The translations under genes and the position numbers were made by a program. Positions 12,066 through 23,875 of a DNA stretch of 64,000 nucleotides are shown here, one piece after another. Under the pieces are notes generated by a model that was given only the letters and a program-made list of their open reading frames with translations, ran no database searches and was not told the DNA's origin. Origin of the DNA: Annona cherimola. Lineage: Eukaryota; Streptophyta; Magnoliopsida; Magnoliales; Annonaceae. The stretch covers positions 3,294,545-3,358,544 of the forward strand of contig CM059971.1 in assembly GCA_030490835.1 (NCBI GenBank). Direction: 5' to 3'. Numbering within the stretch: position 1 is the stretch's first letter; every line of letters begins with the position of its first letter.

Positions 12066-12688
12066 CGCCCAAGCCTCACTCCGTCAGCGTTCGTTCATGC
12101 CGCTGATCTACTCTTTGGTGCCGCCATCTCATCGCCACCGCACACTTCCAGTCCCCAGCAACCATCTCTTCTTCTTCAGATCTGTCAGGCTCCTGGGCAG
12201 GCCCCCCGTCCTGTCCTGTCCAAATCTCTCTCCTCTTTCCGTAGGATCCTTTTTTTTTTTTTTTCCAAAAAGAATCTCATTGATGCAGGAGGCAAGATTG
12301 TGAATATGTTGGGCACTTATCCGTAAAAGTTCCTCGCATTGAGCGGACGACCGAGAGGTGCCGGGCGATAGCTGGACAAGAGGTCGGCAGGGACGCATTG
12401 AATCATTTCCCGGCATGGTGGGGGAGATCAAAAGCTGGACATTTGTAAAAGTAAAAGTGGTGGAAAATGTAGTATTTTAGTGGGTATAGAAAATGAAATA
12501 TTTTAAAAATTATGTGGTTGATAAGAAATAATTGGTGTAAAATTGATATAAATATGTTCGTTGGAAGGCAATTAACAGAGAAAAGGATTGGAATATATTG
12601 GTAAAAGTGGAAAAATATAATGATTACATGATTAATGAAGTGACTTGAAATCTATACACCCGACGTTTTCCCACACACATTTCCCATA
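12066..12688. other. GC-richer remnant with poly-T tract, no gene recognised
   Basis: Residues 12066-12430 are markedly richer in GC and pyrimidines than the surroundings and contain a 16-base T run at 12251-12266. Open frames here (12037-12303 plus, 12129-12431 minus) overlap each other and show no domain. With the short GC-rich stretches 9240-9496 and 11079-11324, this appears to be one host segment split by the two hAT insertions. It could be an old promoter/leader region, but I cannot name the gene. 12431-12688 is plain AT-rich DNA. Confidence 0.35.
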
Positions 12689-13083
12689 GGAACTGATCAT
12701 ATACTCATGGAAGCATTGAGAGTGCTCTCGGTGCATACTCCTATTTTTTTTAAAAAAAAAAATTTTCTCGCGAAATTGTTAATCTAGGTGTATTTAATAT
12801 GTGTATAAATTTTTACTATTTTTAGATTATTTTAGATATTTATTTTTTATTTTTAAAAATCAGTGACATTTTAGGTAATTTATTATTACTAAAATGTTAT
12901 TGATTTTCAAAAACCAAAAATAAATATCTAAAATACTCCAAGAATGGTAAAAATTAATATATATGTTAAATACACTTAGATTGACAGTTTCATTAAAAAA
13001 TTTCAAAAAAATTAAAAAAATAAGTGTATGCACCCAGGAGCATTGAGAGCTCAATGCTCTCGGGGGCATACGCTGTGGATCCC
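12689..13083. mobile_element. Foldback (Mutator-like) element, copy 1
   Basis: A ~395-bp long inverted repeat is bounded by a perfect 10-bp direct repeat ATTTCCCATA (12679-12688 and 13084-13093). The left arm carries GCATTGAGAGTGCTCTCGGTGCATAC and the right arm GCATTGAGAGCTCAATGCTCTC, followed inward on both sides by TTAATCTAGGTGTATTTAATATG and its complement. The centre is an imperfect palindrome around ATCAGTGACATTTTAG / CTAAAATGTTATTGAT. A 9-10 bp TSD with a long foldback structure points to the Mutator (MULE-MITE) group. Confidence 0.75.
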
Positions 13084-13093
13084 ATTTCCCATA

Positions 13094-14120
13094 CCCCAAA
13101 TGTCCCCTATATTTAGGAGTTTAAAATAAAAGAATTTAGAGGAGTTACGAATAAAAGGAGAAATTTCCATTATAAAGAGAAAAAAGATAATAATTATGTT
13201 CATTACATAGATCATGCCTAGTTATACAATAAGTATTTTCCTTATATAAATCTTTTTGTGATAATATAAGAGTTGTGATCTACTACACACGAGGGCAAAT
13301 ACCCCTTTTTATATATTTTAAATTTTTTTATGAAAATGTTGCTGATTTTAAAAAAATTGAAAAAAATATCTACAAATTTTCAAAAATAGTAAAACTTAAT
13401 ATACATGTTAAATATATTTAGATTAACAGTTGTATAAAAAATTTCAAAAAAATAAAAGATAATGGGTTAAATATACCTAAGTGCACCGGGGCTAAGTGTA
13501 CCGAAATGCATTAAAAAAATTTCTATAATATAAAGGTGTAAGACACAAAAACTGCACCCCAGAAGTCCCTTAAGTATTTTCTTAGCTTGCGTTAGAAGTT
13601 AATCACTATGAGCAAAAGCTTTTTTTGTTCAAAAAGATTCCATCTAGAGTCTTTATATGACAATTGGTAAAAGTTAGGTTTTACAACAAGTTTTATAGCA
13701 TTTTTGCAAATATGCTATCAAGTTTTGACCAATATTGCATTAGTATCTTTAAGTTTGCTAATATTATAAATATTTCCAAAAAGTTTTATGAAATTGTAAG
13801 TGTATCCTTTTGTTACGACGTCATTAAAATTTTTTGTAAAATGATGATAATATCTCTAAGCCAAGTGATACACTTACGATTTTTGCAAATGTTATATAAG
13901 CATGTTTGCAAAAACAAAAAAATAGAATAATAATATATGTAAAAATATATATAATAATGAAATAACAAATCTATCTATAATAGTTAAAAATGGTAAGTGT
14001 ATTAAAGAGCATTATTATCATTTTACAAAAAATTCTAATGACATCCTAACAAAAGGGACATGCTATCAATTTTATGTAAACTTTGTGGATATATTTACAA
14101 TATTGGCAAACTTAGAAATA
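13094..14120. other. AT-rich intergenic DNA with a broken foldback element
   Basis: Between about 13268 and 13515 lies a half-size relative of the foldback family: the GCTGATTTTAAAAA and TTAGATTAACAGTTG words of the right arm are present and the left arm is mostly missing. ATAATATAA occurs on both sides (13260-13268 and 13515-13523), a possible 9-bp duplication but in low-complexity sequence. The remainder shows no coding signal; the frame 13664-13930 is unsupported. Confidence 0.4.
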
Positions 14121-14762
14121 TGGATGCAATATTAGTCAAACTTTATAGGTGTATTTATAAAATTTCTGAGTTCTATTTTGGGTAACTATTTTTTCAGTTG
14201 TAGATGTTGTCCCTTAGATGTCCAAAGTTGATGATGTGGGTACGCGTAGAGTAGTATAAATGGCGGAAGGCTTAAAGTTTAAATATGGGGCGGAGGCAAT
14301 AACCTTGTTATCCTACCTTTAAGGTATACCTTCAGTAGTAGGTGTCTGGTCACCCATGATTGGTGATATAATAATAAAAAAAATTCTTTAATTCACGTAT
14401 AAGTGTATAACATATATTTGATTGCATTCTATGTATTTTGGCTACAACAAACAATTTAACCATAAATATTTGTTTCCTTTAAAAAAAAATTAAATATTTG
14501 TTGCTTTCAAGTGATGACATTTAGTTAGATGTAATCGTTTTTTATGTCAATTATATTACAATAAAAAATAATATTGAACGCAACTATTAAAATTTACCTA
14601 CAAATAATAATAAAACTTCGGCTGCAATTAATGTGGGACTCGAGCTGTATTTAGTACTGAAAAGTGGTCATAAACAATACATGTTGTTATAGTGATATTA
14701 AATAATAATGTTGTATCTTTTGAAATAAAATACATATGTAGTTACACAATATACATAAAATG

Positions 14763-15137
14763 GGTTGTTGTTCAATGCTCCCGGGCGCATATACCTATTT
14801 TTTTATTTTTTCCAAAATTTTTCAAGAACTTGTCAATACAAGAGTATTTAATATGTGTATCAATTTTTACCATTTTTGAAAATTTTTAGATATTTATTTC
14901 GGATTTTTTAAAATCAGTGGCATTTTTAGTAATTTAAAATTACTAAAAATGCCACTGATTTTAAAAAATCTGAAATAAATATCTAAAAATCTCTAAAAAT
15001 GGTAAAAATTGATACACATATTAAATACACTTATATTAACATTTCTGCAAAAAAATTTCAAAAAAAATAAAAAAATGGGTGAAGTAGACCCGGGAGCATT
15101 AAGGCTCAATGCTCCTTGGTGCATTGAACCTGCACCC
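14763..15137. mobile_element. Foldback (Mutator-like) element, copy 2
   Basis: 375 bp, with flanks CATAAAATG (14754-14762) and CACAAAATG (15138-15146), a 9-bp target duplication with one change. The termini read GGTTGTTGTTCAATGC and GCATTGAACCTGCACC. The arms are complementary throughout, and the centre is an almost uninterrupted palindrome built from AATCAGTGGCATTTTTAG and its complement, identical to the core of the copy at 21558. Confidence 0.82.
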
Positions 15138-15174
15138 CACAAAATGACAGTATAACCAAGTTAATGGGTTTTCA

Positions 15175-15413
15175 CCAACCGACTAATGCTCAGTTGACTA
15201 CAATGTGTTGAATAAGGCGTTGATGCAGCTAGGTGCATGAGATTGAATCCCACCAGCTGAGATTTTTGTCCGAATGTAAATTGAGAGCAATGACTTCTTT
15301 TATTGATATTTGAGAGGTTATTGTCTCCTTTAGAAAAAAATTGTAAGAATTGTCTTACAGCTCGATTGTAATATAAGCTGAGATGTGATGCAAATATACA
15401 CTAATAAAAAAAA
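15175..15413 (+). mobile_element. tRNA-derived SINE, copy D (oldest), ~239 bp
   Basis: Flanked by diverged 15-bp repeats GTTAATGGGTTTTCA (15160-15174) and GTAAATGAGTTTACA (15414-15428; three differences). It opens CCAACCGAC ... GCTCAGTTG, the family's 5' hairpin with one mismatch. Box B is present as GAGATTGAATCCC. A stem-loop GAGA/TCTC lies in the body, and the tail is GCTGAGATGTGATGCAAATA plus an A run. It is more decayed than the other three copies. Confidence 0.7.
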
Positions 15414-17995
15414 GTAAATGAGTTTACAGGACAATCCTGGTAGATAAAGCGAGATAAAACTTCTCATTCCAAAAGCAACTTTTATCAATTTTAGTATTAA
15501 TTTTCTCGTTTTTCTTATAAAATATCTCGTTTTCAATAAATTACAATCTTATTTTTACATTTCTAATACTACTTTTTCTTTCAAAATATAAATTTTCATT
15601 TATGAATTCACAACCTATCCTTATTTGTCCCACTCATCCAAATTTGACTCAACAAAATGATTCGAAACATGTGCTAAAGGTTCATTTTTCTTTTCATGCA
15701 TATTAGGCTGTTGGAATTTGTAATTAGAAATGAAATACGACTTGGAGAAGTAAGATATTATTGTAGTAAGTTATATGAAATTGTATATACTATAGAAAAA
15801 ATTCTTACATAAGGCTGCCCCTTGTAACCGTACTTAAACTTTGTTGCATTTGATCCCTGATGTGGCTAGCTACTATGTTATTGCCACAGATGTTTTATAA
15901 CTATTTGTAGCCAAATTCTAACAACTATTTGTAAACAATTTGGAAAAGTAAGATATTGTTGTCTTCAGGGGTGATTTGCAAACATATTCACTCAGATTTA
16001 CCATAATTGCAAATATATTCATATGATTTTTGAAATTACAAATAACCTCTGCATAGTTTTACCATAATTGCGAATACACCCACACCATTATGATGCCATT
16101 ATTGAACTATTATAGCATGGGTATATTTGTGAAGATATATAAACAACATGAGCATATTTGCAATTTTAAAAATTAAGTGAAGATATTTAGTTTTAACAAA
16201 TATACTCATGCTGTAACAGCACAGTAACGACAACATAACGCATTAACAGTGTGAGTATATCTACAATTATAGTCAAACTTAGGGGGGTAATTTATGATTT
16301 CTGAAATTTTGTAGGTATATTTGCAATTATGGTCAAATTAGATGGGTATATATGCAAATTACCCTTATAGTAAGTGTATTTGAAATCATATATACTAGTG
16401 AAAAATTTCTTACATAAGGCCACCCTTTTGTAACCAAATTTAGAGTTTGTTACATTTGCCGTTAAATGTGGCTAAGTACTATGTTATTGTGCCAAATGTA
16501 TGTGATTATTTGTAGCCAAATGCTATTAACTATATCCAAAATCCATGTGCAGCCCTGTTTAGTTATAAGTGGCAAAAAAAACTACCTTTTTGAGGAGTGT
16601 AATATGAGAAATAATGAGGAAGTTAAGAATGGTAAAGTGGGATAAGCGAGTACAATATGATAAATATTTTCTTTACAAAAAAAGAATAGTGAGTGCATTA
16701 GAAAAGAGAAGCTTGGATAAAATTGGAATAAATTTTACTAAATTAAAATCCTAAGACAATAAGGCTGAACTCGCAGAGTGTAATTCTTGCTTGAGAAAAG
16801 CTAATAAGCGAATCTTTAGGGTCTGTTTGCCTGATCCGAAAAATTCATGTGTTAAGCATAAGTTATGTTTCTTAGCTTATCTATTCTGCACTTTTTGGTG
16901 AGTTTTGAAGAGTAATTTACTCATATAGTTACCAAAATTATAGATATATTCATGTAGTTTTACGAATTGCTTATTACTCCCACATAATTTTACCAAAATT
17001 GCATAAAACTCTCGTATAACCTATTTTCCATCAACAATCGTTAATGTTAGAAAATTAAGTAATGATGAAAATAATCCTGTTTAGATCTATATTAAAATTT
17101 CATCACTATGAAATACTCAATTGTGCAGGCAGCGTATTCGAAGAAGAGATCATGTAAAAAGAGAGATTTTCTAAGAAGGAGCACAAGTGAGTTAATATAG
17201 TTTTGAACAGGGTTATTTCCATCATTATCCAATTTACTAACACACATTTTAACAGTTGCTGACAAAAAAGAGGTCCTATGGGGTTATATGCTATTTTGGT
17301 AAAATTATATAAAGGTAATATGCAATTCTTGAAACAATGTAATTGTATATGCAATTTTGGTTAAACTATGTAGGTATATATGCAAATTATTTAGTTTTTT
17401 AATAAGTATTTATATACATCACAACAACTCATATTACATTCAAACACATTCGTAACCTTTACACAGTGGAGAGAATTTTTTCAATAACACGTTTGGTTTT
17501 TATATACAAAATATTCGAGCCTAATAGGTAATCTCAGCCAAACAGCTAAAAAAGCACAAAATATCAGCACTTATTATGGACATTAATGGCGGCCAAATAG
17601 GCAAACTAATGTCAAACCCAAGGGTCTATCTGGCCTGAGGTACAATTAAGGCAAAGTCGTGCATTGGCCATAAAGCTCTAAATAGGAGCTTCTTGTTAAG
17701 GAGCTTTTTATAGCTTTTACCCAAAAATTTTGTGTGAAATTATAAGTCCGGCTAAATAGCTTGTGAAAAGCTGACTAAATCCATGGTGCTTTGTGTAAGC
17801 AAAAAACATGGGTGAAACATGCAAGGCAAAACTAGCCTCTTGGCTAAAATTGTTCCAATTCTACCCATAGAGATAAGTTTTGGGTAACAACATTTGTCAT
17901 TAGAAATAGAAACACACCAACAAATTTGGATAAAAGAAGCGAGACTTACCCTATAAATGCCCTCTTATCTGTACTAGTAATCAATGCCCAATGTC

Positions 17996-18002
17996 TATAA
18001 AA
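17996..18002 (+). promoter_or_regulatory. TATA box of P450 exon-1 duplicate
   Basis: TATAAAA lies 114 bp upstream of the fragment's ATG, in CCCAATGTCTATAAAATC. The same block is conserved upstream of the longer P450 pseudogene at 26747. It has no functional gene behind it any more. Confidence 0.45.
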
Positions 18003-18115
18003 TCTTTAGATATTTCTTTTTGGGTTACTTTGTACTTAATTTCCTTTTTTTCTCATTAATCTTTCTCCATCTTAATTTGTGCAGCTAAGCTCAGCTAGCA
18101 TAAGCTGTAGCCAAT

Positions 18116-18223
18116 ATGAGTTTAGTGCTTGTTCTTCTTGTCTTAAACTTATTTTTTCTTTCATTTTCAATACTTCTTGTGCTATTCTTCATTTTCCCTC
18201 TTCATCTAAGACAATTTTCAAGG
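18116..18223 (+). pseudogene. P450 exon-1 fragment, cut by Copia
   Basis: An ATG opens a very hydrophobic run (MSLVLVLLVLNLFFLSFS...), the N-terminal membrane anchor of an ER cytochrome P450, nearly identical to the start of the pseudogene at 26867. After about 36 codons similarity stops exactly where a Copia long terminal repeat begins, so no proline-rich hinge or catalytic part follows. It came with duplication block D1 and was then destroyed by the insertion. Confidence 0.8.
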
Positions 18224-18695
18224 TGCAATATCTTGGGAAAGCCTTATTGATTAAATTCATAATTATCCCAGGATCCTTCATGCTAAATCATTAAGAAAAT
18301 AAAATCATAAGCGAAAGCGTACCTAGATCCGTAGGAGCAGTATTTTCTTGAATCTTATGATTTCTAGGTCTTCCAAGTTAATTCCCTAGAGTTTTTCTGG
18401 AGAAAGTGACTCCTCTTTTCTGATGATGGCATGTTAAGAAAGAAACCCTGATAGGTGCATAACATGAGCACCTCAACTATTTATATAAAAAGTCTATCTT
18501 TCGTATTTCTAATTTAGCTCATTATAAAAATAGAAATTAGAAATTACGCTGTAGGGTTTCTACGCATAGGAGACCCATACTTTTGTTAGATGATTTAGGC
18601 CCATAAAACCTTATAAGATCACTTTAAAAATGGGTCGCTATTTATGATAGTATATATTGTAATTAATATATATATATACATCCAAAATTCCAACA
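18224..18695 (-). repeat. Copia 3' LTR
   Basis: On the minus strand this LTR starts TGTTGGAATTTTGG, directly after the polypurine tract AGTGGGAGAT (plus strand ATCTCCCACT at 18696-18705), and ends ...GATATTGCA at 18224, giving TG...CA ends and 472 bp. The left neighbour CAAGG (18219-18223) would be the 5-bp target duplication, but the far end of the element is missing so this cannot be confirmed. Confidence 0.75.
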
Positions 18696-19105
18696 ATCTC
18701 CCACTAGGACTAAATATATTTTATAATTATATACATAACCTTATAAGCTCAAAACTTTTTACTATCATACCAAAAATTATCTCTAAACAATCTCGTCCAT
18801 TACTTATATCAACATACAACCAAAGCAGTCTTTGTCACATTTATCGTAACTAGACTCATCCATGATTATATATATCAAACATTAACCAAACGACATAGAT
18901 GAAGTATAGATGCGTAGTATGAAAATTATATGTAATGTGATCTAACGTGCCCATTTTCAACTGGTCTAACTTATTTGGTGAGATCAAACCAAAACCAAAA
19001 TACTGAATAACCAAAATACGAAATACTTCATTTCTGCAGAAAATATACATAACTATAATATACAAAATTATGTTAACGAGAAAGAGAATAAAATATAAAC
19101 TCCTA

Positions 19106-20108
19106 CTAAACCAGAGTATCATCAAGTGATACAACACCCATGTGAGCAGTATGCTCATGAAAGACCTTAGGTGGTAGTCCCTTAGTTAGCAGATCCGCAA
19201 TCATAGAGTTTGTTCCTATGTGCTTTGTAGACACTTGACCTTCCTGAATTCTTTCCTTAACAATTAGGAACTTAAAGTCAATAAATTTTGACTTTGTTGA
19301 GTTCCTGTTGTTGTTGGAATATAAGACTGCTAAGTTATTATTACAAAATAATTTGAGTGGTCTTTCAATTCCATCCATAATTCGTAGCTCCATGAGAAAA
19401 TTTCGCAGCTATATAACCTGATTGGATGCCTTAAAATATGTTATAAATTCAGCTGTCGTAGCGAAATGGGCAACAAGTGTCTGCTTAGCACTCCTCTAAG
19501 AGACAGTCCTCCAGCAAGTAGATAAATATAGCCCGAACTAAATCTAAGACTATCCTGACATTTTGCATGGTCGGAATCTGAATATTCAATGATCTCTAGG
19601 TTATTCGACCTCCTGTATATGAGCATGTAGTATTTTGTTCTCTGGATATATCTTAAAACTTCTTTTTGCTGCTTTCCAATGATCCATTTCAGATTACTCA
19701 AGTATCTGCCCAACATCCCAACAATGAATATTATATCTGACAGTCTACAAACTTTGGCATATATCAAACTTCTCACTGCTAAAGCATAAGAGATCTTCTG
19801 CATTTCTTTAGATTCGAAATCATTCTTAGAGCACTAATCAAAACTGATTTTGTCTCCCTTAGCGACAAGGGTATCTCCTGGTTTACAATTTCGCATGTCA
19901 AATATTTCAAGTACTCTTTCAATATAGGGCTTTTTTGATAATCCAATAATACCTCGAGAACGATCTTGATGTATCTAAACTCCTAATACAAAAGTTGCTT
20001 CACTAAGATCTTTTATATCAAATTTGTTTGATAGAAATTTCTTAGTTTCATGCAATAAACTTATATCATTGTTATCAAATAGTATGTCATCAACATATAA
20101 GACCAAAA
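19106..20108 (-). pseudogene. Copia pol remnant (RT end and RNase H)
   Basis: The minus-strand reading begins with LVLYVDDIL (Copia reverse transcriptase YVDD box, near 20100) and continues through FDIKDLSEATFVLG. Then come, in a second frame, YALAVRSLIYAKVC, GMLGRYLSN and EYSDSDHAKCQDS, the Copia linker and RNase H. Finally DGIERPLKLFCNNNLAVLYS and KGLPPKVFHEHTAHMG follow, the usual Copia C-terminus. At least four stops or frameshifts separate these blocks, so it cannot encode a working polyprotein. Confidence 0.88.
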
Positions 20109-21557
20109 AAGGAGCGGCGTAAGATGGGTGTGCTGCACAAGATGATAGAGGACTTAAAGGGCGACGGGACATAGAACTGATGAGCAGCAATCTCCATCTA
20201 AACGATCTCTCCTCCAATTCCTCGCCTTACCTTTCTAAGACACCCACCCAAACCAGCAACTAATTGCAGCTTTCTCCCCTGCTGTTCCTATGCAATCATT
20301 CAATAATTGTGTAGGTGCCGAGTCTCAATATAAGTAAGTGGTTTGTGCCTTTTTCTCATTTTGAGAATTTTTTTTGCATTTTTAGGTAGACGCATATGTG
20401 CTTAATTTATATAGAGAAATTTACTGTTTTTATATTTTTACATGTATATTTTAATAGTTTTAAAGATCAACAATTTTCACCACCGTAATGGGACGAAAAC
20501 TATTGATTTTTTAAATTATATAAAATACGCGAAAATACAAAAATGTTAAATTTTGGTATTACTAAAAAAAGCTCAAGAAAATGAAATGAAAGTTTTTGGA
20601 AAATGAAATGGAAGTTTTTGAAAAATGGAAAGAAATGACTCAAAAACCTATATGCATTGAGGCTCGTTGATGTGTATGTGTTGAATCATCACCATTATTA
20701 CTCTGTCATATATATAAATAATATGTCATAATGGCCAAGTTCGTACCCCTGCCATTCTTGCATATGTTTCTTTCAATTCTTTATTAGCTGTGTACGTTAT
20801 TTCATCTCCAGTGGGTCAGCGTAGTTATTCTGTGCGCAGATGTTCGAATATTATGAGAAATAAAAGAATGGCAATTATCGAAGAAATATCATGTTGGCTG
20901 GCTGGGATGAGATGAGATGAGATGAGATGAGATGAGATGAGATGGAAGTGGCGACTTTTGGGTTGCATTTTTGCAACCACTACCTAACAATCAAACAATA
21001 CTTTTGACCCAAACTATCTGTAGATTGGAACACAATTAGGGCCAGTTTGGGGTCAACGTGATCCAATTTGCATTCCTCAGATGAGACAGGCCTTCAAACC
21101 CCAAACGATGCACAATCAAGAGCACGCGTAGAATCCTATTACTGTGCATCGGCACTAGCCGGACAGGGATATAACACAGCCAGTTGCACTTGTGGTCCAG
21201 TTGGTAACCGGTAAAAGTAAAAGTAAAATTTCCCTTTCTACATATATTTCAACCTACTTTGACACCTTAGTTAACTATTCTACTTTTTCTAGTCTCTGTT
21301 TATAAAGCGAGGTTAGTGCAAATGGATGCAAAATTCATTTTCTATTTTTTTAAATTTTTTTATAAAATCGTTATTCTGGATATGTTTAATCTATAAATTA
21401 AGTTTTACAATTTTTTAGTTATATATATAATGGGAATATTTTTGTCATATATATACTGAGATGAAAAATTTTATAAAATTTTCAAAAGTATAAAAATAGG
21501 TTTTGCCTCTAGTTATACTCAAGTTTCAATGACATTAAGTGCAACCCTTACATTATA
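20109..21557. other. Intergenic DNA, no gene recognised
   Basis: 20109-20330 is GC-richer sequence of unknown origin attached to the broken Copia end. The rest is AT-rich, with a GATGA microsatellite at 20906. No open frame has a recognisable domain. Confidence 0.5.
20906..20944. repeat. (GATGA)n microsatellite
   Basis: Seven perfect tandem GATGA units plus a partial one, uninterrupted. Confidence 0.95.
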
Positions 21558-21954
21558 GGACCCTGGTTGCATTGAGGCTCAATGCACCCGGGTGTACTTT
21601 ACTCTTTTTTTTATTTTTTTTGAAACTTTTTTTTATGAAAAATGTTAATCTAAGTCTATTTAACATATGTATAAATTTTTACCATTTTTAAATATTTTTA
21701 GATATTTTTTTCGGATTTTTTTAAAATCAGTGGCATTTTTAGTAATTTTAAATTACTAAAAATGCCACTGATTTTAAAAAATTCAAAAAAAATATCTAAA
21801 AATTTCCAAAAATTATAAAAATTTATACACATGTTAAATACACTTAGATTAACAGTCGTGTAAAAAAATTTTCAAAAAAAAAATAAGAAAAAAGGAGTGA
21901 AGTACACTCGGGTGCATCGAGGCTCAATGCACCCGGTGCATTGAACCAGGGTCC
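21558..21954. mobile_element. Foldback (Mutator-like) element, copy 3, best preserved
   Basis: 397 bp with termini GGACCCTGGTTGCATTG and CAATGCACC...CCAGGGTCC, and flanks TACATTATA (21549-21557) and TACATTTTA (21955-21963), a 9-bp TSD with one mismatch. Both arms are complementary for nearly their whole length. The centre (about 21722-21778) is a near-perfect palindrome with AATCAGTGGCATTTTTAG on one side and its complement on the other. There is no coding capacity. The TSD length and architecture fit a Mutator-like MITE. Confidence 0.85.
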
Positions 21955-23057
21955 TACATTTTAGCCTTTTCTTAAATCCTTCCAAGGAACTGTGTTATTC
22001 ATTTATTCTTTTTGTTCTTAAATCTTAATTGCTACCCTTATAATTTTTTCTATTTTATCCAACTCAAAAAAAAATTTCTATTTTATCCATGCAACTATCA
22101 CATCTTTCTTTCCCTTTCTTAAATTTTTTCTATTTCCACTCTTACTTTTGGGTCCCGTCCAGTACCGTCAAAAGCTTAAAAAAATCGCACTCTTTCTTAC
22201 GCACCTTTAAATATATTTTGATATTTTAATTATTTAAATACCTTATGTTTGTCTATTATTGCCTTTGCATTTTTTCCATCTTCTCATGCTGTTTTATTCA
22301 ATTTGACTTTATTTTATTTACCCCTAATTGTTACTCTTATCATATTACATCTGCGGCTTTTCATTTATTTATTTCCAACTGCACTTTTCACCTTTACTTT
22401 AGCCATTTCACACTTTGTATCTTACCAAAAGGACCCGTTATACTTGGGACAGGGCTTTAAATATTTAATGGGGCCAAGTCCAGCCCGGATTTTGTCAGTT
22501 ATTGAGGTATTCATAATGATATTTGGCTGCAAGTATGAGAGAAGATACTAGCCCGTCTTCATCTTTTGGCCGGCACTCTTGGCAAGTATCAAACTAGGAT
22601 TCTGGGTTGATTTGCTTTTTTATCTTTTGGCACCCATTCCAATAAGAACACGTAAGCCCCTCAAATCTCCATCTAAAAATGGGAAACCGTCCTCAGAAAA
22701 GGCATCTGCAGATAGTTCCCTTAATTTTATGAGATTTACACTGTTGGGGTGTATTTGGTTTGGCACAAAAGTTTTTAACTAAAGCTTTTCAATAATAAAT
22801 AAAAAAAATTCACTATGCCTAACTATAATACTTTTAAAATTTTTTTTATATTTTTCTATACAAACTACCTTATTTTTAGTCATTTTCACGCAACTATCAA
22901 TATAAATAACATGTCTATTTTAACTTGGAGGATGCTTATATAACCCTTTTTCCATATAACTACTTTCATTTTCAATAACTAGATGGTTGATGAAAAATTC
23001 GCTTCATCTATTTTATTTAGTATTACTTATATTATTGTGAAAACTCTTTTGAGGTAT
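21955..23057. other. Intergenic DNA, no gene recognised
   Basis: Overlapping short frames at 22245-22551 and 22579-22782 have no motif and a composition no different from random AT-rich DNA. A partial MITE lies at 22745-22960. Confidence 0.5.
22745..22960 (+). mobile_element. Tourist-like MITE, copy 6 (partial)
   Basis: It begins GGGGTGTATTTGG, a good family terminus, followed by AAAGCTTTTCAATAATAA and the middle word ACATGTCTATTTTAA. The right terminal repeat is not recognisable. Confidence 0.5.
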
Positions 23058-23253
23058 ATGGGCGCCATCTTCAAACAAGCAAAATCAATATATTAAAATA
23101 ATTTAATGCTAATATCAAGTTTTAATTAATATTTTCAACATTTAAATCATCTGAAATTTAATTATATATTGATAAATAATTTCATCAAGTATTATTACAT
23201 TCTAATATTTCTATTATTAAAATAGTCATATTTCTAAGTATTAATGTCTATTT

Positions 23254-23518
23254 TTTTATTAGAGTATATTTACAACATATCTCAACACATATCACATTCA
23301 AAGTTCTGAGACAATTCTAACAATATTTCCAAAGGGAGACCACCAGCTCCCAAATATCAAATGGGGAGACCACCAGCTCCCAACCGAACAAAGAGGACCA
23401 CACATGCCCCCACGGAATTTTTTTGGTTCGAAATCCCATGCGGGATTCGAACACACGACGGTCGGAACGAAAGTTCTCGTTCCGCGCCCGTCGACCAAAC
23501 GAGCGCCGCTCGTTTGGC
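23254..23518 (-). mobile_element. tRNA-derived SINE, copy B, 265 bp, 18-bp TSD
   Basis: Flanked by a perfect 18-bp duplication AAGTATTAATGTCTATTT (23236-23253 and 23519-23536). Minus-strand order: 5' hairpin CCAAACGAGC/GCTCGTTTGG whose 3' arm is box A, a second hairpin GGAACGA/TCGTTCC between the boxes, box B GTTCGAATCCC, then stem-loops GGGAG/CTCCC twice, the tail GTGTTGAGATATGTTGTAAA and an A-rich end. Both hairpins differ in sequence from the other copies yet stay perfectly paired. Confidence 0.9.
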
Positions 23519-23854
23519 AAGTATTAATGTCTATTTAATTTCTATGTATTATATGATTCTATATGCTAATTTTTAAGTAATTATTAAATATGATTGATCT
23601 TGTATGACTATTTTTAATTAATCTATTATATTTTGTACTAACAAATGAAATCAAAGTAGGCCAAGTTGACAAACATTGAACTTAAACCAATTCATTTTTG
23701 AGATTGGGTAAAAATAAATTGAATTATGTAACTTTTTTTTATGCCTAACTCAACCCTATCATAAATTTGGTTAGGTTAGTTGGGTTTGGGTTGAGACCAA
23801 CCCTATTTGTAGCTTTAGGGTAACCACATTACACTAGTGTGCATGTTGAGTACA

Positions 23855-23873
23855 TGTGTGTGTGTGTGTGTGT
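23855..23873. repeat. (GT)n microsatellite
   Basis: About nine uninterrupted GT units. The equivalent place in units E1 and E2 has only three to four, so it has expanded in this copy. Confidence 0.9.
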
Positions 23874-23875
23874 TA

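Larger units (their letters stand above)
14121..18223. repeat. Segmental duplication copy D1 (partner 24373-26999)
   Basis: Starting at GATGCAATATTAGTCAAACT, this block is co-linear with 24376-26999. It ends inside P450 exon 1, where a Copia LTR begins. Copy D1 contains about 1.5 kb (roughly 14645-16146) with a foldback element and a SINE that copy D2 lacks, so either D2 was deleted there or D1 gained it. The shared part includes 250 bp of P450 promoter and the start codon. No coding sequence other than that exon fragment is apparent. Confidence 0.85.
18224..20108 (-). mobile_element. 5'-truncated Ty1/Copia retrotransposon
   Basis: Minus-strand order is: end of reverse transcriptase, RNase H, polypurine tract, 3' LTR. 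Gag, integrase and the 5' LTR are absent. To the right of about 20108 the sequence is unrelated GC-richer DNA, so the element was truncated there by recombination or deletion. It interrupts the P450 exon-1 duplicate on its left side. Confidence 0.85.
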
